Assembly: GCA_934647195.1 (NCBI GenBank)
Contig: CAKUFD010000008.1
Coordinates: 61,445 to 125,444 of the forward strand
Source of the DNA: an uncultured Collinsella sp.
Lineage (GTDB): Bacteria > Actinomycetota > Coriobacteriia > Coriobacteriales > Coriobacteriaceae
Direction of reading: 5' to 3'
Length of the DNA stretch: 64,000 nt
Made by a program: the position numbers and the translations under genes. The notes beneath the pieces were generated by a model. The model did no database searches and was not told the origin of the DNA. It saw only the letters and a program-made list of their open reading frames with translations. How positions within the stretch are numbered: position 1 is the stretch's first letter; the number at the start of each line of letters is the position of its first letter. Below are positions 1-7,844 of the stretch, in pieces.

Positions 1-427
1 GTCCCATCCCGTGAGTCGCGAGATTGCGCTGACGCTTTCCGCGCGTCTGAAAAAGCCTCTGGGATCCTGCCTTTCCGTTGTGTTGCCGCCGGTGTTGTCC
101 TTGGTTTTGGAGCGTGACGCTGCGCGGCTTGCTCGGTTGGGGCGACGTGTATGGGGGCTCTCATCGTGTGGAAACGAGCTTGAAGACGCGCGAGCGGCTA
201 TCGAGTGCCTGGGTAATTATCTTGGCGCGCTGCAGCTGCCTCGCTCTTTGGCAGAGCTTGGGACAACGGGTGAGGACCTGGAGGATGCCATCGAAGGCAC
301 CGGTTTGGTGACAGAGGTTCTTGAAACGGGAAACTCGCAGGTAATTGAGCATCTTACGAGAGGGGAGGCCCATCGTCTTCTCGTTGCCCTTGCGGGCCAT
401 TCGAAGGCTGCGGAGGTCGCGGCATAA
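1..427 (+). CDS. Iron-containing alcohol dehydrogenase, C-terminal part (truncated by window edge)
   Basis: An open frame enters from the window edge (codons in phase with position 2) and stops at 425-427, so only the last ~141 residues are visible. The segment RRVWGL, followed by an AIECLGNYLGALQLPRSL-type helix region and a closing helical tail (LTRGEAHRLLVALAG), matches the C-terminal helical domain of group III butanol/NADPH-dependent iron alcohol dehydrogenases such as YqhD and BdhA. The metal-binding histidines and the Rossmann domain lie upstream, outside the window. In anaerobes such enzymes reduce aldehydes to alcohols to re-oxidise NAD(P)H. The substrate cannot be judged. The family call is fairly sure; the exact type is not. 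Confidence 0.72.
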   Translation, partial: SHPVSREIALTLSARLKKPLGSCLSVVLPPVLSLVLERDAARLARLGRRVWGLSSCGNELEDARAAIECLGNYLGALQLPRSLAELGTTGEDLEDAIEGTGLVTEVLETGNSQVIEHLTRGEAHRLLVALAGHSKAAEVAA

Positions 428-566
428 CGCTATCAAAGTCTCTGACACACGTTGCCGCACTCGGGTGTGCGTTGCATTAAAATGAAGGCATCATCTTATG
501 AGATGCGAGTGCCGTGACACCGGTTTCGCGGCAAGGGTGCAGCCCGGCTCGCAAAAGGAGGATCAT

Positions 567-2258
567 ATGCCTGTTGTTTCTGCTCCAGTCGATGCAACGC
601 AGACCCCTGAGTGGGCGGCGCTTGTCGAGCACCAAAAGGAGATTGCCGCGAACTTTACCTTGAAGAAGGCGTTCGCTGATGACCCCGATCGTGTTTCTAA
701 GTTCTCGCACGATATGGGCGAGCTGCATTTTGACTTCTCCAAGAACCTCGTTACCGAGAAAACGCTCAAGCTTCTGCTCGATTTGGCCCGTGCCGTGCAT
801 GTCGAGGAGCGTCGCGACGCGATGCTCGCTGGCGAGCACGTGAACACGACCGAGGACCGTGCGGTGCTCCATTCCGCCCTGCGCGCTCCTGAGTCCGATC
901 GCGGTTCGCTGATGGTCGATGGCCAGGATGTCGTGGGCGACGTGCATGACGTCCTCAATCGCATGTATGCCTTTGCCGACAAGGTGCGCAGCGGCGCTTG
1001 GACCGGCGTGACGGGCAAGAAGATCGAGCATGTGGTTTCCATTGGCATCGGTGGCTCCGACCTTGGCCCGGTCATGGTCTACGAAGGCCTCAAGCCCTTT
1101 GCAAATGCCGGTATCGACTGCACGTACGTGTCGAATATCGATCCCAATGACATTGCCGAGAAGCTGCGCTCCCTCGATCCTGAGACCACGCTCATGATCG
1201 TCGTCTCCAAGACCTTCACGACCCTCGAGACGCTCACCAACGCTCGTGAGGCAAAGGCGTGGATGCTCGAGGGCCTTGAGCGCAACGGTGCCATCGATGG
1301 CTCTGATGCCAGCCGTGCCGATGCTATCAAGAAGCACTTTGTCGCCGTTTCCACTGCGCTCGACCGTGTCGAGGAGTTCGGTATCGATCCCGAGAACGCC
1401 TTTGGCTTCTGGAATTGGGTCGGCGGTCGCTACTCCGTCGACTCCGCCGTTGGCCTGTCTCTTATCGTTGCCTTTGGACGCGAGGTCTTCGAAGAGTTCC
1501 TCCGTGGGTTCCACGATGTAGACGTCTACTTTAAGGAGACTCCGCTCGAGAACAACGTCCCTGTCCTCATGGGCATGATTAACGTGTGGTACTCCAACTT
1601 CTGGCATACCGAGACGCACGCCGTGCTGCCCTATAACCAGTATATGCATCGCTTCCCGGCCTATCTCCAGCAGCTCACCATGGAGTCCAATGGCAAGAGC
1701 GTCCGTTGGGACGGAAGCCCCGTTTCTTGCGATACCGGCGAGATCTTCTGGGGCGAGCCGGGCACAAACGGTCAGCACTCCTTCTATCAGTTGATTCACC
1801 AGGGTACGCGCATGATCCCTGCCGATTTCATCGCCTTTGTGAATACCACGAATCCCCTGAAGGACGGTGACCAGGATACGCACGAGCTGCTGCTGGGCAA
1901 CTTCCTCGCCCAGACTAAGGCTCTTGCATTTGGCAAGACGGCCGACGAGGTGCGCGCCGAGGGTACGCCCGAGCCAATCGTTCCCGCGCGTTGCTTTGCT
2001 GGCAACAAGCCGTCCACCTCGATTCTGGGTACGGCTTTGACGCCGCATTCGCTGGGTGCCCTCGTGGCGCTCTATGAGTACATCGTGTTCGTCGAGGGCA
2101 CGGTGTGGGGCGTCGACTCTTTCGATCAGTGGGGCGTTGAGCTTGGCAAGCAGCTCGCTCGCGAGATCACCGTCGCTTTCCACGACGACGAGGCTCTTGC
2201 CGAGCAGGATGCGAGCACTCAGGCGCTTATCGCGTTTTATCACGAGCACCGCGCTTAA
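567..2258 (+). CDS. pgi: Glucose-6-phosphate isomerase
   Basis: Interconverts glucose-6-phosphate and fructose-6-phosphate in cytosolic glycolysis and gluconeogenesis. The 563-residue protein has the long bacterial PGI form. Visible signatures are the sugar-isomerase segment around [19 protein letters not shown] (residues ~155-175), the sugar-phosphate loop [14 protein letters not shown], the [18 protein letters not shown] motif, and the C-terminal [16 protein letters not shown] signature containing the catalytic lysine region. The ATG at 567 is chosen because AAAAGGAGG lies at 553-561; an in-frame ATG at 498 would add 23 residues but has no ribosome site. A strong intrinsic terminator follows at 2276-2310, so it appears to be transcribed alone. 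Confidence 0.97.
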   Translation: MPVVSAPVDATQTPEWAALVEHQKEIAANFTLKKAFADDPDRVSKFSHDMGELHFDFSKNLVTEKTLKLLLDLARAVHVEERRDAMLAGEHVNTTEDRAVLHSALRAPESDRGSLMVDGQDVVGDVHDVLNRMYAFADKVRSGAWTGVTGKKIEHVVSIGIGGSDLGPVMVYEGLKPFANAGIDCTYVSNIDPNDIAEKLRSLDPETTLMIVVSKTFTTLETLTNAREAKAWMLEGLERNGAIDGSDASRADAIKKHFVAVSTALDRVEEFGIDPENAFGFWNWVGGRYSVDSAVGLSLIVAFGREVFEEFLRGFHDVDVYFKETPLENNVPVLMGMINVWYSNFWHTETHAVLPYNQYMHRFPAYLQQLTMESNGKSVRWDGSPVSCDTGEIFWGEPGTNGQHSFYQLIHQGTRMIPADFIAFVNTTNPLKDGDQDTHELLLGNFLAQTKALAFGKTADEVRAEGTPEPIVPARCFAGNKPSTSILGTALTPHSLGALVALYEYIVFVEGTVWGVDSFDQWGVELGKQLAREITVAFHDDEALAEQDASTQALIAFYHEHRA

Positions 2259-2275
2259 GCGGGCGCTGTGGCTGG

Positions 2276-2310
2276 GGGCTCGGGGTAAAATCCCCGGGCC
2301 CTATTTTTAT
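2276..2310 (+). terminator. Intrinsic terminator after pgi
   Basis: GGGCTCGGGG (2276-2285) pairs with CCCCGGGCCC (2292-2301) with one G-U pair and a TAAAAT loop, followed by TATTTTTAT. It sits between the pgi stop and the ribosome site of the HAD gene. Confidence 0.85.
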
Positions 2311-2324
2311 GGAAAGGATATGGC

Positions 2325-3002
2325 ATGGCGTTTGACGTGCCCTTTCGTGCCGTTATCTTCGATATGGATGGCGTGCTGTTTGACTCCGAGTGGTATTACT
2401 ATCATGAGCTCGCAGTCTTTAGCGATGCGTTCGACTTGGGCGTGACGGAGGAGGAGCGGCGCCGCATGGTGGGCAATTCGTCGCAAAACTTCTTTACGAC
2501 CATTCAGGCGTGGTGGCAACGTGCGGGGCATGGTGCGATTGATGAGGAGCGCGTGCGAAAGCTCTATTACGATTGGGCCGCGACGCGTCATATGGATTAT
2601 CGGCAACTGATGAATCCCGGGGTGCCGCAGACTCTGGATACTCTTGCGGCTTATGGAGTTCGCTGCGCGCTCGCGTCGTCTTCCCCGTTGGAGAGTATCA
2701 ATCGGGCGCTCGACGAGTGCGGGTTGCGCCGTTCGTTCGAGACAGTTGTCTCGGGCGAGCAATTCCGCGAAAGCAAGCCTAATCCCGAGATTTACCTGCA
2801 TACACTTGGCGCTTTAGGGCTGGATGCGCGAGAGTGCTGCTGCGTGGAGGATTCTCTCTATGGTATCGAGGCAGGCTGCCGAGCCGGATTGACGGTGGTT
2901 GCCAAGCGCGAGGATCGTTTTGGGTTTAGCCAGGCGGAAGCCGATGTTATTATCGACGAGATTCCCGACGTATTGAGCGTAGGCGAGCGCTTGACGCGCT
3001 AG
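2325..3002 (+). CDS. HAD-superfamily hydrolase, beta-phosphoglucomutase/phosphatase-like
   Basis: A 225-residue cytosolic haloacid-dehalogenase-fold enzyme. Motif I is FDMDGVLFDSE (residues ~11-21), with the nucleophile Asp and the +2 Asp. Motif II is the serine of ALASSSP (~110-120), motif III the lysine in ESKPNPEIY (~150), and motif IV the acidic pair in CCVEDSLYGIEAG (~170-182). A helical cap between motifs I and II marks subclass I, the group that includes beta-phosphoglucomutase and sugar-phosphate phosphatases. GGAAAGG at 2311-2317 supports the ATG at 2325. It lies directly behind the pgi terminator and is probably expressed at least partly independently. The substrate is unknown; pgi next door suggests sugar phosphates, which is inference only. 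Confidence 0.92.
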   Translation: MAFDVPFRAVIFDMDGVLFDSEWYYYHELAVFSDAFDLGVTEEERRRMVGNSSQNFFTTIQAWWQRAGHGAIDEERVRKLYYDWAATRHMDYRQLMNPGVPQTLDTLAAYGVRCALASSSPLESINRALDECGLRRSFETVVSGEQFRESKPNPEIYLHTLGALGLDARECCCVEDSLYGIEAGCRAGLTVVAKREDRFGFSQAEADVIIDEIPDVLSVGERLTR

Positions 3003-3017
3003 CAGGTGCTCGCTTGA

Positions 3018-3788
3018 TTATCGGGCGCCTGCGCTAGCAAGGAGACTCTTGCTGGTTTGGGCGATGTGCTCACCAAGTGCCTCCGCATCGGTTTTGTGCA
3101 ACTGAGCAAGCTTTTCGAGGGTTGCGCTGAGCGAAGTGCGTATCTCTGTTGCCGAGCAGGAGCGTTCTGGTTTGAGGGGGAAATCCGTTTCAAGGAGAAG
3201 GCGCTCCTCTTCTATCTGCGCGGCGTAGGCGCGCCCTCGTCGGCTTTGAAGCATGCGCTCATTGATTGAGAAATAGCAACCGAGCTTGCGTGCTCGTGTG
3301 AGGTCTTCGCCCGTGCCGGAAAACCAATGGAAAATGATATTTTCCTGCTGGCAAATATCATTGGCTTCCAAAATATCGAGCACGCTCGATGCCGACTGTA
3401 CGGCGTGAATCGAGATGAGGCGGTTCTCGATTGCGTTGGCAGAACATGTCGCTACCAGGCGTTCGAATATCTGGATCTGGTGTGTGGCACTCTGCATATG
3501 GGCATTTGAAAAGTCGAGGCCCACCTCGCCAATCAGGGGATAGTCTCGGGCGTGTTCGATAAGACGCTCGACTTCGCTGTCCTTCAGTTTGTCGGTGACC
3601 CACCAGGGGTGAAGTCCGCAGGCGACATGCACGGAGTCGTGGGATGCATAACGGCATAGCTCCGCTTCAAATTCAGAAGGGAGTACTCCGGCATCCAGAA
3701 GCGTTAGCTCGCAGGATGCTGCCTGTTGGGCCACGTTCTCCCCATTTGTCATCAATCCAAGATGACAGTGCATATCGAACAGACGCAT
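3018..3788 (-). CDS. TatD-family metal-dependent hydrolase
   Basis: A 256-residue TIM-barrel amidohydrolase of the TatD DNase family. The metal ligands are visible in order: HCH in MRLFDMHCHLG at the N-terminus, the glutamate in IGEVGLDFS (~105), histidines in SIHAVQSAS and IIFHWFSG, and the aspartate in LLLETDFPL near residue 205. TatD proteins are 3'-5' exonucleases acting on DNA or RNA ends, with some members processing D-aminoacyl-tRNA. The ATG at 3788 is used because the TatD N-terminal motif begins there; an open upstream extension is antisense to the next gene. It follows tcdA by only 5 bp on the same strand, so the two form an operon. Confidence 0.9.
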   Translation of the reverse strand: MRLFDMHCHLGLMTNGENVAQQAASCELTLLDAGVLPSEFEAELCRYASHDSVHVACGLHPWWVTDKLKDSEVERLIEHARDYPLIGEVGLDFSNAHMQSATHQIQIFERLVATCSANAIENRLISIHAVQSASSVLDILEANDICQQENIIFHWFSGTGEDLTRARKLGCYFSINERMLQSRRGRAYAAQIEEERLLLETDFPLKPERSCSATEIRTSLSATLEKLAQLHKTDAEALGEHIAQTSKSLLASAGAR

Positions 3789-3793
3789 TATCG

Positions 3794-4585
3794 CTACCCG
3801 ATGACGGCGCCGTCTGGGCGCACTCTTTCGCATCCAATGCCCGAGATGCGGCGAATGACCTCGCCAGCGATCATCTGCCCCATGATGGGAGGCATGAAGC
3901 TCGCGGTGCCAAGCTCGGAGCGCTCGTGGATGTCTGCCGTGTCGCGTGGACGCGTGCGCACCGATTCCTCGCAGCTCGAGAGCACCCAAAGCGATTTGAT
4001 GCCGCGCTTCTTGCACTCTTTGCGCATGATGCGGCTCATGGGGTCGCGGACGGTCTTGAAGATATCGGAGAAGTGCAGGCACTCGGGGTGGAGCTTGTTG
4101 CCCCCTCCCATGGAGCTAACCAGGCGCAAGTTGTGCTCTTGGGCATAGAGGGCAATCGAGAGTTTGGCCGAGATGGTGTCGATGGCATCGACTACGTAAT
4201 CGAGCGTGCCGCCCGCTTGTTCAAGCACGCTGTCAAAAAAATCCTCGGTGTTCTCGGGAAGAATGTACTCAGTGCGTTTGATAACCGTGGCTGCCGGGTT
4301 GATGTCATGAATCATCGCCTCCACAACATCGACCTTGCGGCGTCCGATGGTGCTGTGGAAGGCGATGGCCTGGCGGTTGATATTGCTGGGGGCGACGACA
4401 TCTTTATCGAGGATGATGAAGTGTCCCACGCCGCCGCGAGCGAGTGCTTCGATGCAATTGGAACCTACGCCGCCGCAGCCTAGCACGAGAACGGTGGATG
4501 CAGCGAGTTTGTCGAGTGCGGGGCGTCCCATGATGATCTCGAGTTTAGTGTCGCGAGTCTCTGTGGTCGTAGTGCTGTCTGGCAT
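3794..4585 (-). CDS. tcdA: tRNA threonylcarbamoyladenosine dehydratase
   Basis: A 263-residue E1-like (ThiF/MoeB fold) enzyme that cyclises t6A37 of ANN-decoding tRNAs to ct6A using ATP. The nucleotide-binding glycine motif VLVLGCGGVGSNCIEAL (residues ~33-49), the DKDVVAPSNINRQ adenylation segment, and the C-terminal cysteine region (GIKSLWVLSSCEESVR) are present. TcdA lacks the C-terminal ubiquitin-activating domains of true E1s and has this length. The gene starts at ATG 4585, with GGAGG-like sequence upstream (AGGAGGCTGC on the minus strand). It is first in a two-gene unit with the TatD-like hydrolase. Confidence 0.93.
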   Translation of the reverse strand: MPDSTTTTETRDTKLEIIMGRPALDKLAASTVLVLGCGGVGSNCIEALARGGVGHFIILDKDVVAPSNINRQAIAFHSTIGRRKVDVVEAMIHDINPAATVIKRTEYILPENTEDFFDSVLEQAGGTLDYVVDAIDTISAKLSIALYAQEHNLRLVSSMGGGNKLHPECLHFSDIFKTVRDPMSRIMRKECKKRGIKSLWVLSSCEESVRTRPRDTADIHERSELGTASFMPPIMGQMIAGEVIRRISGIGCERVRPDGAVIG

Positions 4586-4806
4586 GTGCAGCCTCCTGGA
4601 CGGGGAGTCGTTTCGAATTAACTACCGATATTATAGGGAAGAGCGGCTCGTCCCGCTTCCGGGCTCGTGGGTTCCAATAAGGTGACGGGGGGGGTTGTAG
4701 CGTGCGCATCGTATCGAGTATTTCTTTCGCGGGATACTGCGAAGGATTATGGTGCTGTTGTTTTTGATGCCTTTTGGCGCGCTGAATGTATACGGTATTT
4801 CGCTTT

Positions 4807-4830
4807 TGGTGGAAAAACTAAAATATGTAC
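4807..4830 (+). repeat. Copy A of an inverted 24-bp motif in the 4586-5179 gene-free gap
   Basis: The motif TGGYGGAAAAAYYAAAATATGTAC occurs here and, reverse-complemented, at 4966-4989, with 21 of 24 bases identical. The 594-bp gap holds no convincing gene. Short open frames that read the motif as GGKTKICT or GGKIKICT on the two strands are by-products of it. It may be a dispersed repeat or paired regulator sites. Confidence 0.55.
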
Positions 4831-4965
4831 TATAGAAGCTTCTCCATTTGGTCTGCATAACGTTCAAGACGGCAGATATTTCCCGGAGGTTCCTATGAAC
4901 AGCGTTCATTGAGCCCCTGGGAATTGATTTAAGGGACCATGGGGCATGGAAGAGGTGGTCGCATC

Positions 4966-4989
4966 GTACATATTTTGATTTTTCCGCCA
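4966..4989 (-). repeat. Copy B of the inverted 24-bp motif
   Basis: Reverse-complement partner of 4807-4830, ending in the same AAAATATGTAC core. The two copies face each other about 135 bp apart, upstream of both flanking minus-strand and plus-strand sequences. No other copy was noticed in this window. Confidence 0.55.
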
Positions 4990-5080
4990 TTTCTGAGTAT
5001 GAGTGCTGCAGATTGAGGCTTCCAATCTTGCAGACGCCATTTTCTATGCAAAAAGTACTGCATTTTATATATTTTTATGC

Positions 5081-5113
5081 AGCGACCCCTGGAGCATTGC
5101 TCCAGGGGTCGCT
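5081..5113. other. Perfect 16-bp inverted repeat (hairpin) downstream of the TauE-like gene
   Basis: AGCGACCCCTGGAGCA (5081-5096) and its exact reverse complement (5098-5113) are separated by one base. It lies just past the stop of the minus-strand permease, so it could end its transcript. Neither side has a clear U-tract on the relevant strand (minus reads GCATAAAAAT), so a rho-independent role is uncertain. Confidence 0.6.
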
Positions 5114-5179
5114 GACGGTTCGTTTTGCTCGGCGCTTGGGTGGCAAGCCGCACCGGTACGGCTCGATTCGTGCTCTGCG

Positions 5180-5983
5180 CTAGATGAGTAGCTTGATGAC
5201 GGCGAAGACCGAGAGTACGTAGATGAGCTTGGTAAAGACTTCCTGGCTCACGTGGCGTGCGATAGCGCGGCCAATCATCACGGTGACGATGATCAAAGGG
5301 ATGGTCCAAGCCATGGAAAGGAAGCCGGCCCATGTGATCATGCCAAGGTGAATGGAGATAGGCACCTTAATCAAGTTGACGATGAGGTAAAACCAAGCAG
5401 TTGTACCTAAGAAGCGAATGACGGGCAGATTTTCGGACAAAAAGAAGATGGCGGTAACAGGACCCGCGGCGTTGGCGACCATGGTGGTAAAGCCGGCCAG
5501 GACGCCGCAAACGATGCGTTTGAGCCATGAGAAAGCCGCGGCTTTGCCGCCGAGCTCTGCATCGGAGATGCCGCTGTCTTCTTTAGGCGTCTTATCTGGC
5601 GATGCCTCTGTATTTCCGCTCAGGCGCTTTCGGATGAGATTCAAAAAGTACATGCCCACAAATACGGCGAGAATGATGCCGATTGTGCGACGCATGGCGG
5701 TGTTGTCGGCCATATACAAAAACACGATGCCGCCGCATATACCTACGATTACAAAGGGAATCAAGCGCACGAGGGATTTAACCGAAACATTGCCGCGATA
5801 CGCCCAGATAGCGCTCCAATCGGCACAGATTGCCATCAGCAGCGTGAGCCCGGATGCCTGGTGGGCGGGCATCACTGCGGTGAGGGTTGCGACCGAGAGC
5901 AACCCTGCGCCCGAGGCAAGCGATTTATCGATACCGAACATTACGGCGGCAAAGCCGATGGCGAGATAGGTCATTGGTGTCAC
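5180..5983 (-). CDS. TauE/SafE-family (TSUP) membrane permease
   Basis: A 267-residue integral membrane protein with about eight hydrophobic segments, in the two-half arrangement of the TauE/SafE (4-toluene sulfonate uptake) family. The N-terminus has the small-residue pattern AIGFAAVMFGIDKSLASGAG, and the second half begins after a charged cytoplasmic loop (residues ~125-150, rich in S, E, D and K). Members export sulfite or sulfoacetate or move other organosulfur anions. Lying beyond the end of the suf operon and a likely terminator at 6007-6044, it may be a separate unit. A sulfur role is suggested only by family and neighbourhood. The substrate is unknown. Confidence 0.88.
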   Translation of the reverse strand: MTPMTYLAIGFAAVMFGIDKSLASGAGLLSVATLTAVMPAHQASGLTLLMAICADWSAIWAYRGNVSVKSLVRLIPFVIVGICGGIVFLYMADNTAMRRTIGIILAVFVGMYFLNLIRKRLSGNTEASPDKTPKEDSGISDAELGGKAAAFSWLKRIVCGVLAGFTTMVANAAGPVTAIFFLSENLPVIRFLGTTAWFYLIVNLIKVPISIHLGMITWAGFLSMAWTIPLIIVTVMIGRAIARHVSQEVFTKLIYVLSVFAVIKLLI

Positions 5984-6006
5984 GAGCGTTCCTTATGTTG
6001 CTCAAA

Positions 6007-6044
6007 GGGATGCCCCGACCGCGCGAAGGCAATCGGGGCATCCC
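6007..6044 (-). terminator. Likely terminator at the end of the suf operon
   Basis: GGGATGCCCCGA and TCGGGGCATCCC form a 12-bp perfect stem with a 14-nt loop. On the minus strand the stem is followed by TTTGAG, a weak U-run. It lies between sufU and the TauE-like gene, both on the minus strand. Confidence 0.65.
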
Positions 6045-6109
6045 ACGTCTTCTCTGGTTAATACGAGCGCTATTGTAGCGCTTGCGCAGCAATAGCAGGC
6101 AGCGTAGCC

Positions 6110-6535
6110 CTATTGTTTATCGAGCATGCCGTCGAGTGTGCGCCAGGCAAGTTCGGCGCACTTCACGCGCGCGGGCATATGGGAGATATCCTTGAGCTGA
6201 GCGGCTTCATCAAGGTCCTCGTAATCATCTTCGGTAAGCTCGTCGCCGCGAATCATAGAGAGGAACAGGCCGGCCAGGCGTTTTGCCTCCTCAACCGTTT
6301 CGCCGGTGATGAGGTCGGCCATGATATCTGCCGAGGCCTGACTGATGGCGCAGCCGTGACCTACGAAGGATGCCTCCTCGATCACGCCGTTCTCTACGCG
6401 CAGCTGCAGCGTGAGTTCATCACCGCAGCTGGGGTTGATACCCTCGTGAGTGTGGGTGGGGGAGTCCATCTCGTATTTATAATCCGGATGCGAGTTGTGC
6501 TCCATGAAGGTGGTCGAAGTATAGAGGTTACCCAT
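6110..6535 (-). CDS. sufU: SufU-type iron-sulfur assembly protein
   Basis: Zinc-dependent sulfurtransferase partner of SufS in Gram-positive SUF systems. It receives persulfide sulfur from SufS and passes it to SufBCD. The three conserved cysteines are visible: INPSCGDE (~38), FVGHGCAISQAS (~65) and PARVKCAELAW (~127). The 19-residue SufU-specific insertion between the second and third cysteines is present as an acidic segment (GDELTEDDYEDLDEA). I start at ATG 6535 because AAGGAG ends 10 nt upstream; an ATG at 6544 would sit one base from that ribosome site. It is the last gene of sufCBDSU. Confidence 0.93.
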   Translation of the reverse strand: MGNLYTSTTFMEHNSHPDYKYEMDSPTHTHEGINPSCGDELTLQLRVENGVIEEASFVGHGCAISQASADIMADLITGETVEEAKRLAGLFLSMIRGDELTEDDYEDLDEAAQLKDISHMPARVKCAELAWRTLDGMLDKQ

Positions 6536-6589
6536 AGGGTGCATGCTCCTTGAGTCGTGTGCGTCGTGCCGGGTGGGGTCGCTTGGGGC

Positions 6590-7843
6590 CTAGCCGTTGA
6601 ATGTGGACCAAACTTGCTTGACGCTGGCGATAAAGGCGTCGATATCTGCAGCGTCATTGTAGAATGCGACGCTTGCGCGGCAGCAGGCGAGGTTCTCTAC
6701 GCCAAGCCATGTGAGAAGCGGCTGTGCGCAGTGATGGCCCGCGCGGATGCAGACGCCAGACATGTCCATGATGCTCGCCACGTCGTGGGGGTGAATGCCT
6801 CGCACGTTGAAGCTTACGACGCCGTGGTGAAGCGCGGGGTCATCCGGGCCGATGACATCAACATAATCGAGTTCGGCAAGCTGCTGCATAAGATAGGCGA
6901 CGAGTGCCTGCTCACGCTCCTGCACCGCCTCATAGCCAACGGTGTTTGCAAGGTAATCGAGTGCCACGCCGGTTGCGTAGATGCTTGCGGCGTCTTGCGT
7001 ACCCGCCTCGAACTTCTCGGGAACGGGGGCCCAGACGGCATCCTGTTCGGTAACGGAATCGATCATTTCGCCACCGGTGAGCATGGGCGGCATCTGGTCG
7101 AGCAGTTCATGCTTACCCCAAAGGACGCCGATGCCCATGGGTCCAAGCGCCTTGTGGGCGCTGAAAGCAAAGAAGTCGGCGCCAAGCTTGCGCACATCGA
7201 CTGCCATGTGCGGTGTCGACTGCGCACCGTCCACTACTACATAGGCGCCATTGGCATGTGCTGCAGCGGCGATTTTTTCCACCGGGTTGCGCACGCCCAA
7301 GACGTTGGAGACCTCGCCGATGGCAACGATCTTGGTGGCCGGGCCGATTTTTGCGGCAATTTCATCGTCTGTGATGAGCCCCTGGTCGTTGGGGCGTAGA
7401 TAGACCAGCTTCGCCCCGGTCTGATGGCAAGCCCGCTGCCAGGGGATGAGATTGGAGTGATGCTCCATGATGCTGATGACCACCTCGTCGCCGGCTTCGA
7501 GCACCGTGGGCGCAAAGCTTTTGGCAACAAGGTTGAGCGACTCGCTCGTGTTACGTGTGAACACGATGTCGTGCGCAAGGGGCTTGCCTGCGCTATCGAC
7601 GGCGCCAATCAGGCTTGCGATCTGCGCGCGCACCTTCGCGATCGCCTCGGTTGCCTCGACGGAGAGCGAATAGAGGCCTCGCAGCGGGTTGGCGTTCATC
7701 GTCTCGTAGAAATGACGGGAGGCGTCAAGTACGCAAGCGGGGCGCTGTGCGGTGGCGGCGCTGTCTAGGAACGCGATCTCGGGATGGTTTGCCAGAAGTG
7801 GAAAATCCGGCTTATACGGGTTGGTGCGGATATCGATGGCCAT
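6590..7843 (-). CDS. sufS: Cysteine desulfurase SufS
   Basis: A 417-residue PLP enzyme (class V aminotransferase fold) that takes sulfur from cysteine to give alanine and an enzyme persulfide. Seen are the N-terminal IAFLDSAATAQRP segment, the VVDGAQSTPHMAVDV cofactor region, the PLP lysine in FFAFSAHKALGPMGIGVLWG, and the C-terminal loop with the persulfide cysteine (GVCIRAGHHCAQPLL). The length is that of group II SufS. The ATG at 7843 lies one base from the sufD stop, with AGAGGAG 10 nt upstream inside sufD, so translation is probably coupled. It works with SufU, encoded immediately downstream. Confidence 0.96.
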   Translation of the reverse strand: MAIDIRTNPYKPDFPLLANHPEIAFLDSAATAQRPACVLDASRHFYETMNANPLRGLYSLSVEATEAIAKVRAQIASLIGAVDSAGKPLAHDIVFTRNTSESLNLVAKSFAPTVLEAGDEVVISIMEHHSNLIPWQRACHQTGAKLVYLRPNDQGLITDDEIAAKIGPATKIVAIGEVSNVLGVRNPVEKIAAAAHANGAYVVVDGAQSTPHMAVDVRKLGADFFAFSAHKALGPMGIGVLWGKHELLDQMPPMLTGGEMIDSVTEQDAVWAPVPEKFEAGTQDAASIYATGVALDYLANTVGYEAVQEREQALVAYLMQQLAELDYVDVIGPDDPALHHGVVSFNVRGIHPHDVASIMDMSGVCIRAGHHCAQPLLTWLGVENLACCRASVAFYNDAADIDAFIASVKQVWSTFNG

Positions 7844-7844
7844 G

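Noticed and set aside
477..2249. Long open frame antisense to pgi
   Set aside because: It mirrors the codon pattern of pgi, has no ribosome site and no family motif; pgi is unmistakable.
4667..5333. Short open frames in the 4586-5179 gap
   Set aside because: They share only the peptide read from the 24-bp inverted motif (KTKICT/KIKICT) on opposite strands, have weak or absent ribosome sites and atypical codon use.
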